From positions 4,541,001-4,605,000 of the forward strand of contig NC_015556.1 in assembly GCF_000213805.1 (NCBI RefSeq): a stretch of DNA of 64,000 nt, given 5' to 3'. The notes beneath the pieces were generated by a model. It worked only from the letters and a program-made list of their open reading frames with translations, was not told the DNA's origin and searched no databases. The translations under genes and the position numbers were made by a program. Of the stretch, positions 8,074-16,694 are shown piece after piece; the first letter of the stretch is position 1, and each line of letters begins with the position of its first letter. This DNA is from Pseudomonas fulva 12-X. GTDB taxonomy: Bacteria; Pseudomonadota; Gammaproteobacteria; Pseudomonadales; Pseudomonadaceae.

Positions 8074-9902
8074 CAGGCGTCCTGCTTAGCAGCAGCGGAG
8101 TCGTCATCGTCCTCGAACTGCTTGGCATGCAATCGGGAGTAATAGCCGTTTTGCGCGAGCAGCTCAGCGTGGGAACCACGCTCCACGATCTGCCCCTGGT
8201 CCATCACCAGAATCAGATCGGCCTTCTCGATGGTGCTCAGACGGTGGGCGATCACCAACGTCGTGCGCCCCTGCATGACCTGATCCAGCGCAGCCTGAAT
8301 ATGCCGCTCGGACTCGGTATCCAGCGCGGAAGTCGCCTCATCGAGAATCAGCACGGGTGCATCCTTGAGCAGCGCACGAGCGATCGCCAGGCGCTGACGC
8401 TGACCGCCGGAGAGCAGCACGCCATTCTCACCGACCAGGGTGTCGTAGCCCTGAGGCATTTTCTCGATGAACTCCGCGGCGTACGCATCGCGTGCCGCCT
8501 GCTGTACGGCCTCCAGCGGCGCCCCGGAAAGATCACCGTAGGCGATGTTGTTGCGCACCGTGTCGTTGAACAGGGTGACGTGCTGGGTTACCAGCGCGAT
8601 ATGACGGCGCAGGTTGCGCAGGGTGTAGTCCTCTACATCCAGGCCATCGAGCAGGATCTGGCCGGTCTCATGGTGGTAGAAGCGTGGAATGAGGTTGGCA
8701 AGGGTCGACTTGCCACTGCCGGAACGGCCGACCAGCGCCACCATCTGCCCAGGCTCGGCGACAAAGGAGATGTTCTCCAGCACCGGTTTCTCGCTTCCCG
8801 GATAACTGAAGCTGAGATCACGCACCTCCAACCGGCCGTTGACGCTCTCGCGCATCTGAGTGCCGTGATCCACTTCAGGCTCCTCATCGAGTTGCTCGAA
8901 GATGCTTTCGGCGCCGGCAATACCCTTCTGTATGTTCGAGCTCACCTCGGACAACTGCCGAATCGGTTTGGGCAACAGGCCGGCAAGCGTGATGTAGGCC
9001 ACCAGATCACCCGCCGAAGAATCGCCCCGCAGCCACAGCACGAGGAACATCAGCACTGCCATGGCGCTGTAGATCACCAGTTGCAACGACGGCGTATACA
9101 CCGCGCCGGTACGCACCATCTTCAACTGCTTGTTCTTGTTCTCCTCACTGGCATCGAGAAAACGCTGCTTCTCGTAATCCTCACCACCGAAGCTACGCAC
9201 CACCCGGTAGCCCTGGATGCTCTCAGAGGTAATATGAGTTACGTCACCCATGCTGGTCTGGATTTTCTTGCTTTGGTTACGGAATTTCTTGCTGGTGCTG
9301 GTCACCATCAGGCCAATGACGGGAAGGATCGCCACCATGACCAGTGTCAGCTTCCAGTTCATCCACATCAGCGTCGCGAATAGAAACATGACCGTCATGC
9401 CTTCGCGGACCACCACCTTGATCGCGTCAGTCGCAGCTCCCGTCACCATGGTCACGTTGTAGGTAATTCGGGAAATCAGATGGCCAGAGTTATGGCTGTC
9501 GAAGTAGCGGTTGGGAAGCGTCAGCAGGTTGTTGAAAAGCGCAATGCGTAGATCCTGCACCAACCCCATTGAGACCTTCGCAAGGTAGTAGTTGCCAAGA
9601 AATGAACCCACACCTTGCCACAGCGCGATCAGAATGATCAGCAGCGGGACGGCCTGCAGAAGTTTGAGATGGGCTAGCCAGGGAGCGTGCTCCAGCACCC
9701 AGGGCGCACCTGCAAACAGACTGGCGTCGGGATTGGAAAGACCATCGACGAAATATTTGAGAATGTAGCCCAGCATGGGCTGGGTGGACGCGAAAATCAG
9801 GAAGCCGAGGATACTGAGTGCAAACACCCCCCAGTATGGAACGACATAACGCAGCAACCGCAAATACACCTTCAGACTGGATTGCTGGGTAGAATTGGCC
9901 AT
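8073..9902 (-). CDS. msbA: Lipid A-core flippase, ABC transporter MsbA
   Basis: Inner-membrane homodimeric ABC exporter that flips lipid A-core to the periplasmic leaflet. Starting at MANSTQQSS (9902) gives 609 residues, the normal length. Residues about 15-330 form the six-helix exporter domain. The nucleotide-binding domain follows with Walker A GRSGSGKST, signature LLSGGQRQR, Walker B PVLILDEATSALD and the H-loop VIAHRLST. An open frame extends 67 codons further upstream but overlaps the divergent gene and lacks family character, so the ATG at 9902 is chosen. It is first of a four-gene minus-strand run. The O-antigen ligase waaL that lies near msbA in PAO1 is not seen here. Confidence 0.96.
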   Translation of the reverse strand: MANSTQQSSLKVYLRLLRYVVPYWGVFALSILGFLIFASTQPMLGYILKYFVDGLSNPDASLFAGAPWVLEHAPWLAHLKLLQAVPLLIILIALWQGVGSFLGNYYLAKVSMGLVQDLRIALFNNLLTLPNRYFDSHNSGHLISRITYNVTMVTGAATDAIKVVVREGMTVMFLFATLMWMNWKLTLVMVAILPVIGLMVTSTSKKFRNQSKKIQTSMGDVTHITSESIQGYRVVRSFGGEDYEKQRFLDASEENKNKQLKMVRTGAVYTPSLQLVIYSAMAVLMFLVLWLRGDSSAGDLVAYITLAGLLPKPIRQLSEVSSNIQKGIAGAESIFEQLDEEPEVDHGTQMRESVNGRLEVRDLSFSYPGSEKPVLENISFVAEPGQMVALVGRSGSGKSTLANLIPRFYHHETGQILLDGLDVEDYTLRNLRRHIALVTQHVTLFNDTVRNNIAYGDLSGAPLEAVQQAARDAYAAEFIEKMPQGYDTLVGENGVLLSGGQRQRLAIARALLKDAPVLILDEATSALDTESERHIQAALDQVMQGRTTLVIAHRLSTIEKADLILVMDQGQIVERGSHAELLAQNGYYSRLHAKQFEDDDDSAAAKQDA

Positions 9903-9937
9903 ACGGCAAGCCCCACGAGACTGGCTAGAGGAAAACG

Positions 9938-10549
9938 ATGCGGAGTGTAACAGCGCAACAACTGGAAAGCTGGCTGGAGGGCGGCAAAGTCCTGGAAAAA
10001 GACGGTCGCGGCCCCAAGGTAGTCGCGCTGACAAACGGCTTGTTCCTGAAGATCTTTCACACCCGTCGCCACCCGCTGCTGGCCCGCCTGCAACCCGCGG
10101 CAAAACGCTTCGCCGACAACGCGAATCGACTAAACTTGCTTGGCATCGCCGCCCCCAAGGTAGTCGACCTGTTCTGGCTGGAGCGCACGCAGGGCCTCAG
10201 CGGCTGCCTCTATGAGCCCCTGCCCGGGCAATCGGTCGAGCAGATATACCTGGCCGCCCCGCAACAGGCACAGCAATGGCTAGGCTCAGTCGCCCAGTTC
10301 ATCCGCCACCTGCATCGACAAGGGATCTACTTTCGCTCACTGCACTTGGGCAACATCCTGCGCCTGCCCAGTGGCAACTACGGGCTGATTGACATCCTCG
10401 ACTTACAACACAAACGCCGAGCGCTCAGCAACTGGCAGATCAAACGCAACTTCCAGCACTTGCGTCACTACCTCAAGCGCAAGCGTTTGCCTGAATTCCC
10501 GATTGAACAGTTGATTGGGCTGTACCAGGACATCGCAGAGGGCGATTGA
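9938..10549 (+). CDS. WaaP/InaA-like kinase-fold protein (PA4998-like)
   Basis: A 203-residue protein with a small protein-kinase-like fold related to the LPS core kinases. The order is: FLKIFHT as the lysine strand, a helical lobe, the loop YFRSLHLGNIL, then YGLIDILDL in the metal-binding position. The catalytic-loop Asp normally in HGD/HRD is replaced by Ser (FRSLHLGN), so activity is doubtful unless another residue serves. The start lies 5-6 bases after AGAGGA and 35 bases from the divergent msbA start. In PAO1 a kinase-like gene also lies beside msbA, from memory. A role in core or surface-sugar phosphorylation is inferred only from family and location. Confidence 0.78.
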   Translation: MRSVTAQQLESWLEGGKVLEKDGRGPKVVALTNGLFLKIFHTRRHPLLARLQPAAKRFADNANRLNLLGIAAPKVVDLFWLERTQGLSGCLYEPLPGQSVEQIYLAAPQQAQQWLGSVAQFIRHLHRQGIYFRSLHLGNILRLPSGNYGLIDILDLQHKRRALSNWQIKRNFQHLRHYLKRKRLPEFPIEQLIGLYQDIAEGD

Positions 10550-10600
10550 GACGTGTCAGAGCGATCCTAAGCAGACTCCGAGTATTGGCCACCAACACCG

Positions 10601-11467
10601 GTGCGCTGGGTTCCTCGCCCGAGTCGTGCTAAACGCGGTAGACCTCCGCACCCAACAAAGCTCACGACGCGCCTGCTGGTCTTGCAGCAGTTGTTCAACC
10701 TGTTCGACGATATAGTTGGAGTTCCAGCTACTCGACCGCATGAGCTTTCAGCACTTTACCGGGTTGAAGAACAAGGCGCGCCATACCGAATCGCAATACG
10801 ACCTGGAATTTCCGTGAGCGGCTCGTTCAAGCCAAGGTCGAGCATCTTATTTTTGATGAGGTTCAGCCCCAACTACAGCTCAACGTTTCAACGCACGCGG
10901 GGGCAGATTATCGATGCCAGCATCGTTCGTGGCCCAACCCGGCACAGCACGCCTGAAGAATAGGAAGTCGTGAAGCAGCGCACATCGAGCGAGAACCTGC
11001 CAAGCGCCGGCAGAAGGATGTCGAGGCGCACTGGACGAAGAAGCACGGCAAATCGTACTTCGGCTACAAGCCGTCGGTCAGTACGGATCGCCGGCACAAA
11101 CTGATCCGCAACGTGCGGGTAAGCGGCTCCAGCGAGGCCGACACACTTCACTTGGTCGATGTCCTGGATCGAGGGAACAGCAGCCGTGACTTCTGGGCTG
11201 ATCGTGGCTATCACGACAAGCCACGCGGAGCACTGGCTCAACCTCAATGGATGGCGCCTGCATATTCAGCGCAAAGGAAAAACCGGCAAGCCCATCGGGG
11301 AGTGGGACAAGGCTCGCTACAAGCGTATCGCCAGCCCACGGGCTCGGGTTGAACACATATTTGCCAGTCTGGCGCAGATGGGCGACAAGACGATTCGCAG
11401 CATCGGCTTGGCACGCGCGCAGTTTGATCTGACGATCAAATCAGCGGTGTACAACCTGAAAAGCTGA
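10601..11467 (+). pseudogene. Degenerate IS5-family transposase
   Basis: Pieces of one IS5-type DDE transposase lie in order but in different frames. GRPPHPTKLTTRLLVLQQLF is near 10635-10700, MSFQHFTGLKNKARHTESQY starts at 10740, RGQIIDASIVRGP is near 10900, WTKKHGKSYFGYKPSVSTD is near 11035. FWADRGYHDKP then shifts into WRLHIQRKGKTGKPIGEW, RARVEHIFASLAQMGDK, and ends in YNLKS before a stop at 11467. At least four frameshifts or deletions and an internal stop make it inactive. I did not find convincing terminal inverted repeats, so element ends are not assigned. It marks the left border of the accessory polysaccharide island, next to the conserved msbA locus. Confidence 0.85.
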
Positions 11468-11888
11468 GATGGCGTGAGGATGACAACAGACAGATGCCTC
11501 CTGCCGCATTACTCTCATTGCGGTAGGTACTGACCGCATATTCTTTGTGCCGGGCACCTCTTCGCGCCCTGTGTTCGGGTCAGTGTCGGGTTTTTAAAGG
11601 TACCTTGCATGGAACTCCAGCCACCCTCAAAGCAACTGGCCATGCTTGTAAAAATAGGGGCGATCTTAGCGCTTAGCCAAGCCATGCTGCAGACGCGATG
11701 CCGTGCAGAGGCCGGACAAAATCATTAAACTCTTTCGCCTGCCGAATCAGTAGCACCCTTAATGTCTCGTCACCGGCGGCGCCGGTTTTAATTCGGTACC
11801 GCTGCGGTCTGCCAACCGCCAAGCGCGCGATCAATACGACTTGCAAGCAGCCCCACGTGAATAACTAGCACAGAGATAAGGTCAAGCC
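11468..11888. other. Gene-free stretch between IS5 remnant and polysaccharide genes
   Basis: About 420 bases with no credible reading frame. It should contain the promoter for the aminotransferase gene, but I cannot point to convincing -35/-10 boxes. AAGG about ten bases before the ATG at 11889 is a usable ribosome-binding site. Part of it may be the decayed right end of the IS5-family element. Confidence 0.5.
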
Positions 11889-12995
11889 ATGAACGAGAAA
11901 TCCATATACGTAACTCAGCCCTATCTACCACCATTAGAGGAGTTCATTCCATATCTGCAAAAAATATGGGAAAACAAAATGCTGACCAATGGTGGCCCCA
12001 TGCATCAGCAACTTGAAGCTGCACTGGCCAAATACTTGAATGTTGAGCACGTGGCCCTCTTCAACAATGGCACTATTGCCCTGCTTACAGCGCTGCAATC
12101 GCTGCGTATCACAGGCGAGGTGATTACCACACCTTACTCTTTTGTCGCGACAGCGCACTCGCTACTCTGGAATGGCATTAAACCTGTTTTTGTCGACATT
12201 GATCCGGTAACCCTCAACCTTGATCCGGCAAAAATTGAGGCAGCTATTACTCCACAGACGACCGCTATCATGCCGGTACATTGCTATGGCACGCCATGCG
12301 ACGTGGAGGCCATCCAGAAAATTGCAGACAACTACAACTTGCGGGTTATCTACGATGCAGCCCATGCCTTTGGCGTAGCAGATAGTAGTGGCAGTATCCT
12401 GCGCCATGGTGACCTGAGCGTACTTAGCTTCCACGCCACAAAGGTATTCAATACCTTCGAAGGTGGCGCCATCATTTGTCCTGACGCCAAAAGCAAGAAG
12501 CGTATCGATCAACTGAAAAATTTTGGTTTCGTCGACGAGGTTACCGTTGTCGCACCCGGCATCAATGGAAAAATGAGTGAAGTCAATGCCGCATTCGGCC
12601 TACTGCAGCTCCAGCATATTGATGATGCCATTAGACGTCGACAGGAAATTGATACGTACTACCGCGAGGAGCTTGCAGAGATTCCAGGCATTAAACTCGT
12701 TGAGTTATCTACATCTTTCACATCTAACTTTTCTTATTTCCCAATTTTACTGGGTGACGATTACCCAATAAGCCGTGACGACCTCTACCAAAAGCTCAAA
12801 AACAACGGGATTTTTGCTCGCCGATATTTCTACCCACTTATAAGCGAGTTCCCAATGTACCGTGAGCGTCCGTCAGCACATCGTGGAAACCTCCCTATCG
12901 CAAGCGCTGCTGCCCAACAAGTGCTTTGCTTGCCAATATATCCGGCACTGGTGGAGCAGGACCTACAAAGAATCGTTAACTTGATTCGGAACTAA
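11889..12995 (+). CDS. DegT/DnrJ/EryC1/StrS sugar aminotransferase, VioA-like
   Basis: PLP-dependent aminotransferase of nucleotide-sugar metabolism, 368 residues. Motifs in order: the N-terminus (VTQPYLPPLEEFIPYL), LFNNGTIALLTALQSL (phosphate-binding), EVITTPYSFVATAHSLLWNG, VDIDPVTLNLDP, VIYDAAHAFGV (PLP ring Asp), and SFHATKVFNTFEGGAI with the Schiff-base Lys. The N-terminus and overall pattern recall VioA, which makes dTDP-4-amino-4,6-dideoxy-D-glucose (viosamine), so that is the best guess; related FdtB/QdtB 3-aminotransferases cannot be excluded. No rmlA/rmlB is in the window, so the keto-sugar precursor would come from elsewhere. The gene is clearly more AT-rich than the backbone, suggesting transfer. 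The acyltransferase gene follows after three bases. Confidence 0.85.
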   Translation: MNEKSIYVTQPYLPPLEEFIPYLQKIWENKMLTNGGPMHQQLEAALAKYLNVEHVALFNNGTIALLTALQSLRITGEVITTPYSFVATAHSLLWNGIKPVFVDIDPVTLNLDPAKIEAAITPQTTAIMPVHCYGTPCDVEAIQKIADNYNLRVIYDAAHAFGVADSSGSILRHGDLSVLSFHATKVFNTFEGGAIICPDAKSKKRIDQLKNFGFVDEVTVVAPGINGKMSEVNAAFGLLQLQHIDDAIRRRQEIDTYYREELAEIPGIKLVELSTSFTSNFSYFPILLGDDYPISRDDLYQKLKNNGIFARRYFYPLISEFPMYRERPSAHRGNLPIASAAAQQVLCLPIYPALVEQDLQRIVNLIRN

Positions 12996-12998
12996 AGT

Positions 12999-13580
12999 AT
13001 GGGACTGCTTAGCCAAGACCAAATACGCGAAATGGGCTTTGCTCATGTAGGTAGTAATGCACGCTTATCCGACAGAGCCTCATTCTACAACTGTGCCAAA
13101 ATTACAATCGCAGACAATGTACGCATTGATGACTTTTGCGTCTTGTCTGCCGGCGAAGGAGGCATTGTAATAGAAAGCAATGTGCACATCGCAGTTTATA
13201 GCTCACTAATAGGCGCAGGAAAGATTGAAATCGACAAATACTGCAATATATCATCACGCGTATCCATATATAGCAGCAATGACGACTACAGCGGCACAAC
13301 CATGACGAACCCAACGATACCGGACGCATTCAAAAACGTTACAAACGCTGACGTGACAATTGGACGCCATGTCATTATCGGATCAGGCGCTATTATTCTG
13401 CCAGGCGTGGAACTACAAGAGGGCGTTGCTGTTGGCGCACTGAGCCTCATAAAAAGTGACTGTCAATCTTTCGGGGTCTACATTGGCGTTCCGGCCAAAC
13501 GCACCCAAGAAAGAAAGCGCGACTTACTGGAAGTAGAGAGAGCCTTCCTCGAATATCAAGCAAGAGGCAACCAGAAATAA
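12999..13580 (+). CDS. Hexapeptide-repeat (LbH) O/N-acyltransferase
   Basis: A 193-residue left-handed beta-helix acyltransferase. Hexapeptide rungs are visible throughout (ITIADNVRIDDFCVLSAG, IVIESNVHIAVYSSLIG, VTIGRHVIIGSGAIILPG), followed by VGALSLIKSD and the GVPAKRTQER end typical of sugar acetyltransferases of the WbbJ/galactoside type. It starts 3 bases after the aminotransferase stop, so the pair is co-expressed. By analogy with VioA-VioB it may N-acetylate the 4-amino sugar made by its neighbour, but O-acetylation of another sugar is equally possible from sequence. AT-rich like its neighbour. Confidence 0.82.
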   Translation: MGLLSQDQIREMGFAHVGSNARLSDRASFYNCAKITIADNVRIDDFCVLSAGEGGIVIESNVHIAVYSSLIGAGKIEIDKYCNISSRVSIYSSNDDYSGTTMTNPTIPDAFKNVTNADVTIGRHVIIGSGAIILPGVELQEGVAVGALSLIKSDCQSFGVYIGVPAKRTQERKRDLLEVERAFLEYQARGNQK

Positions 13581-13584
13581 CCGG

Positions 13585-14427
13585 CTACTTCTCTTGGTGA
13601 AACTTGTACTTCAGCTTTATTCTAAACGACTCCAAATTATAGAAGGCCCACCACCCACAACGCACACCCAAAAGCATCTTCAAGAGAACTAAAATAGTTG
13701 AGCGCGGATAGTAATCCGCCTCATGCTCGAAATTATGGTACTGCAGAGAAGCATATCGAAGGCGAAGTGTCATCAAGCGCTTGTCCCGTTTAGGCATGCC
13801 AGACCAAAAACCCACCCCAGTCTTATTATAGACAGACATAACCCTATCCAAGTAACAACACCCACCACGCTGCAAGAAAAGCCGATAGATATGAGTATCC
13901 AAGACCATATATGCAGGCACTTCGGAAAAATCTATACAGTTTCTATAAACACGTGCAGAAGGATGAATTGGTATACCATCCCCCAACTGATAAATCGCCT
14001 TGAGCTGCTCACGGGGAATATTAACAAATAAGCGATCTTCCCCCAGCGCATGATCTCTCAATGTGACATTATGCCCGCATAGAGTGCATTCAGGATGCCT
14101 CTCCAGCATTTCCACCTGCAATTGCAGCTTACTCCGATCAGTCCAATAATCATCCCCCTCCAAAAACGCAATATACTTACTAGATATCCGTAAAAACCCA
14201 TCCTTCAAATTTTTCTCAACGCCAAGGTTATTAGCATTGCGAAAATGCTTAACTTTTCCCGGCCAAGCCCTAGAATACTCTTCGCATATCGCAGAAGTAC
14301 CATCTATTGAACAATCGTCAAGAACATGAATATCAAAATCAAAACTAGTTTCTTGCGCAAGAATAGATTCAATCGACTGCACAAATGTCTGCACATGATT
14401 ATAAGTGAGCAAAATAACCGTCAGCAT
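13585..14427 (-). CDS. Glycosyltransferase family 2
   Basis: A 280-residue GT-A glycosyltransferase, probably cytoplasmic or membrane-associated, in surface glycan synthesis. Motifs: MLTVILLTYNHVQTFVQSIE at the start, nucleotide-binding VLDDCSIDGTSAI, and the DxD-like metal site in YIAFLEGDDYWTD. The family resembles the WaaV/RgpI-type transferases with a C-terminal helical tail. It is convergent with the acyltransferase gene (4 bases apart). Its ATG lies inside the end of the upstream broken acyltransferase frame (ATGCTGA overlap), so it was once the second gene of that unit. AT-rich. Donor and acceptor are unknown. Confidence 0.85.
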   Translation of the reverse strand: MLTVILLTYNHVQTFVQSIESILAQETSFDFDIHVLDDCSIDGTSAICEEYSRAWPGKVKHFRNANNLGVEKNLKDGFLRISSKYIAFLEGDDYWTDRSKLQLQVEMLERHPECTLCGHNVTLRDHALGEDRLFVNIPREQLKAIYQLGDGIPIHPSARVYRNCIDFSEVPAYMVLDTHIYRLFLQRGGCCYLDRVMSVYNKTGVGFWSGMPKRDKRLMTLRLRYASLQYHNFEHEADYYPRSTILVLLKMLLGVRCGWWAFYNLESFRIKLKYKFHQEK

Positions 14428-14985
14428 GATTTGACTCCTTGAATACCTGCCTTGCAGCTAGGATTATAAGTAGCGCAGGTAGGCCCCGACTTACGACGCG
14501 CCCAGTTTAGAGAGGGAGATTCTACGCAATGCCAGGAAAGGAAGGCAAACATAAACGACAGCACTGCTGCCGTTAAAATCATTCTCCCGACACCAATTTC
14601 CGGATAGAAATAAAAAAGTGCCTGCTGGATTGCGCCGTACAGGTGATGCCATAGGAGTAATCACCAATCCCCTGTAGCAAGCCAAAGCGTGGATAGGTGA
14701 GAACGCGAACCATAGCTATACATAGCACAACAACAGCGCCAGGCTGAGCTGTGAAAACAAGGTATGCCAGAGCAGCATCGTCAAAATCGCAAGCACAGCC
14801 ATCCAAAGCCAGAAAATCTTGGACCGCGAAGAAATAAAAGACAAACATCCGATATAGAAGTACAGCGTAACGCGCTGCAATGCCGGATCACTCTCAACGT
14901 AGACTGAAAAAAACCGAAGCAAAATACAAAATAAGCTCGAAACAGCTATGAAGATGCGTTGTTTATAAATAATCCCCAAAACCCC
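14421..14985 (-). pseudogene. Broken acyltransferase-3 (O-acetyltransferase) gene, C-terminal remnant
   Basis: Only the C-terminal part of a membrane acyltransferase remains. One frame gives GIIYKQRIFIAVSSLFCILL through GLLQGIGDYSYGI. It then continues in the next frame as YGAIQQALFYFYPEIGVG, followed by VLSFMFAFLSWHCVESPSLN. Together these read as the last helices of an OafA/Acyl_transf_3 protein ending in the usual HxxVE element. The shift comes from the loss of one T near 14640 (ATCACCTGTAC where ATCTACCTGTAC is expected). The frame ends with TGA overlapping the ATG of the glycosyltransferase. The N-terminal half is missing where the IS remnants begin near 15000, so insertion-driven deletion is likely. 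Confidence 0.75.
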
Positions 14986-15010
14986 ACCAGGCCCAGGACG
15001 GCATACTTCT

Positions 15011-15035
15011 TGACTTCATAGCCCCCCTGAAGTCA
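15011..15035. repeat. 8-bp inverted repeat at the edge of IS remnants
   Basis: TGACTTCA and TGAAGTCA are perfect complements around a nine-base TAGCCCCCC loop. It sits between the truncated acyltransferase and the IS3-family orfA fragment. It could be an element end or a decayed terminator; there is no T-run, so I do not call it a terminator. Confidence 0.4.
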
Positions 15036-15081
15036 GTGCTCGTCAGAGGTAAAACTTTCTTCTAATCGGATCAAGGAAACT

Positions 15082-15182
15082 TTGCGTGAAACATCGCGTT
15101 TTTCGGACAGCCAGATCATCGCTATCCTCAAGCAGGCCGAAGCCGGCAGCCCAGCCCCAAAGCTGGGCCGCGGGCATGGCAT
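15082..15182 (+). pseudogene. N-terminal fragment of an IS3-family (IS407/IS51-type) OrfA
   Basis: Reading from a TTG near 15082 gives SRFSDSQIIAILKQAEAGS, then PAPKLGRGHG. This is the start of the helix-turn-helix OrfA of IS407/IS51-group elements (usual form KSRFTDSQIMAILKQAEAG). It is cut off exactly where another IS3-family element begins at 15183. No remainder of this first element was found on the far side. Confidence 0.7.
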
Positions 15183-15247
15183 TGTAGTGGTCTACTGATC
15201 CCTGACACCCATTTAGGGCGAGAATGCTCGCCACAGAGAGGTGTCTG

Positions 15248-15550
15248 ATGACCAAGCAATGTCGTTCTTTTTCGCCCGAGTTCAAACCAAAGGTCGTTGG
15301 TCTGGTGCTCGATCAGAGCTACAGCCATATCGAAGCAGCTCGCTCGCTGGGGCAGGTTGAATCGGCACTTCGTCGCTGGGTGAAACAGCTCCAAGAGGAG
15401 CGCCAGGGCACCCCTGAAGAGCAAGGCATTGACTCCCGAACAGCAGAAAATCCAGGAGCAGGACGCCAGGACCGAGCGACAGGAACGGGAGAAAGCGATC
15501 CTAAAAAAGGCTACCGCTCTCTTGATGTCGGACGAATTCATTCGTACGCG

Positions 15551-15554
<4 letters not shown>
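15248..15554 (+). pseudogene. IS3-family OrfA with frameshift
   Basis: MTKQCRSFSPEFKPKVVGLV and ARSLGQVESALRRWVKQLQE form the helix-turn-helix of an IS3-family OrfA. After about residue 55 the frame is lost. The rest (LKSKALTPEQQKIQEQDA, then REKAILKKATALLMSDEF ending at TGA 15554) is read in the next frame, a leucine-zipper-like region as in intact OrfA proteins. One frameshift near 15410 inactivates it. Confidence 0.8.
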
Positions 15555-16606
<1,052 letters not shown>

Positions 16607-16694
16607 CCACTACACACTTGAATTCGAGGACTGCATTTCTTGCAACTGAGCAGTCCCTCTTCAGTTAGGTACGAGCTTACTAGAAGTCTTCGCG

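Noticed and set aside
9903..10103. 67-codon N-terminal extension of msbA
   Set aside because: Overlaps the divergent kinase-like gene and lacks similarity to MsbA N-termini; ATG 9902 fits the family.
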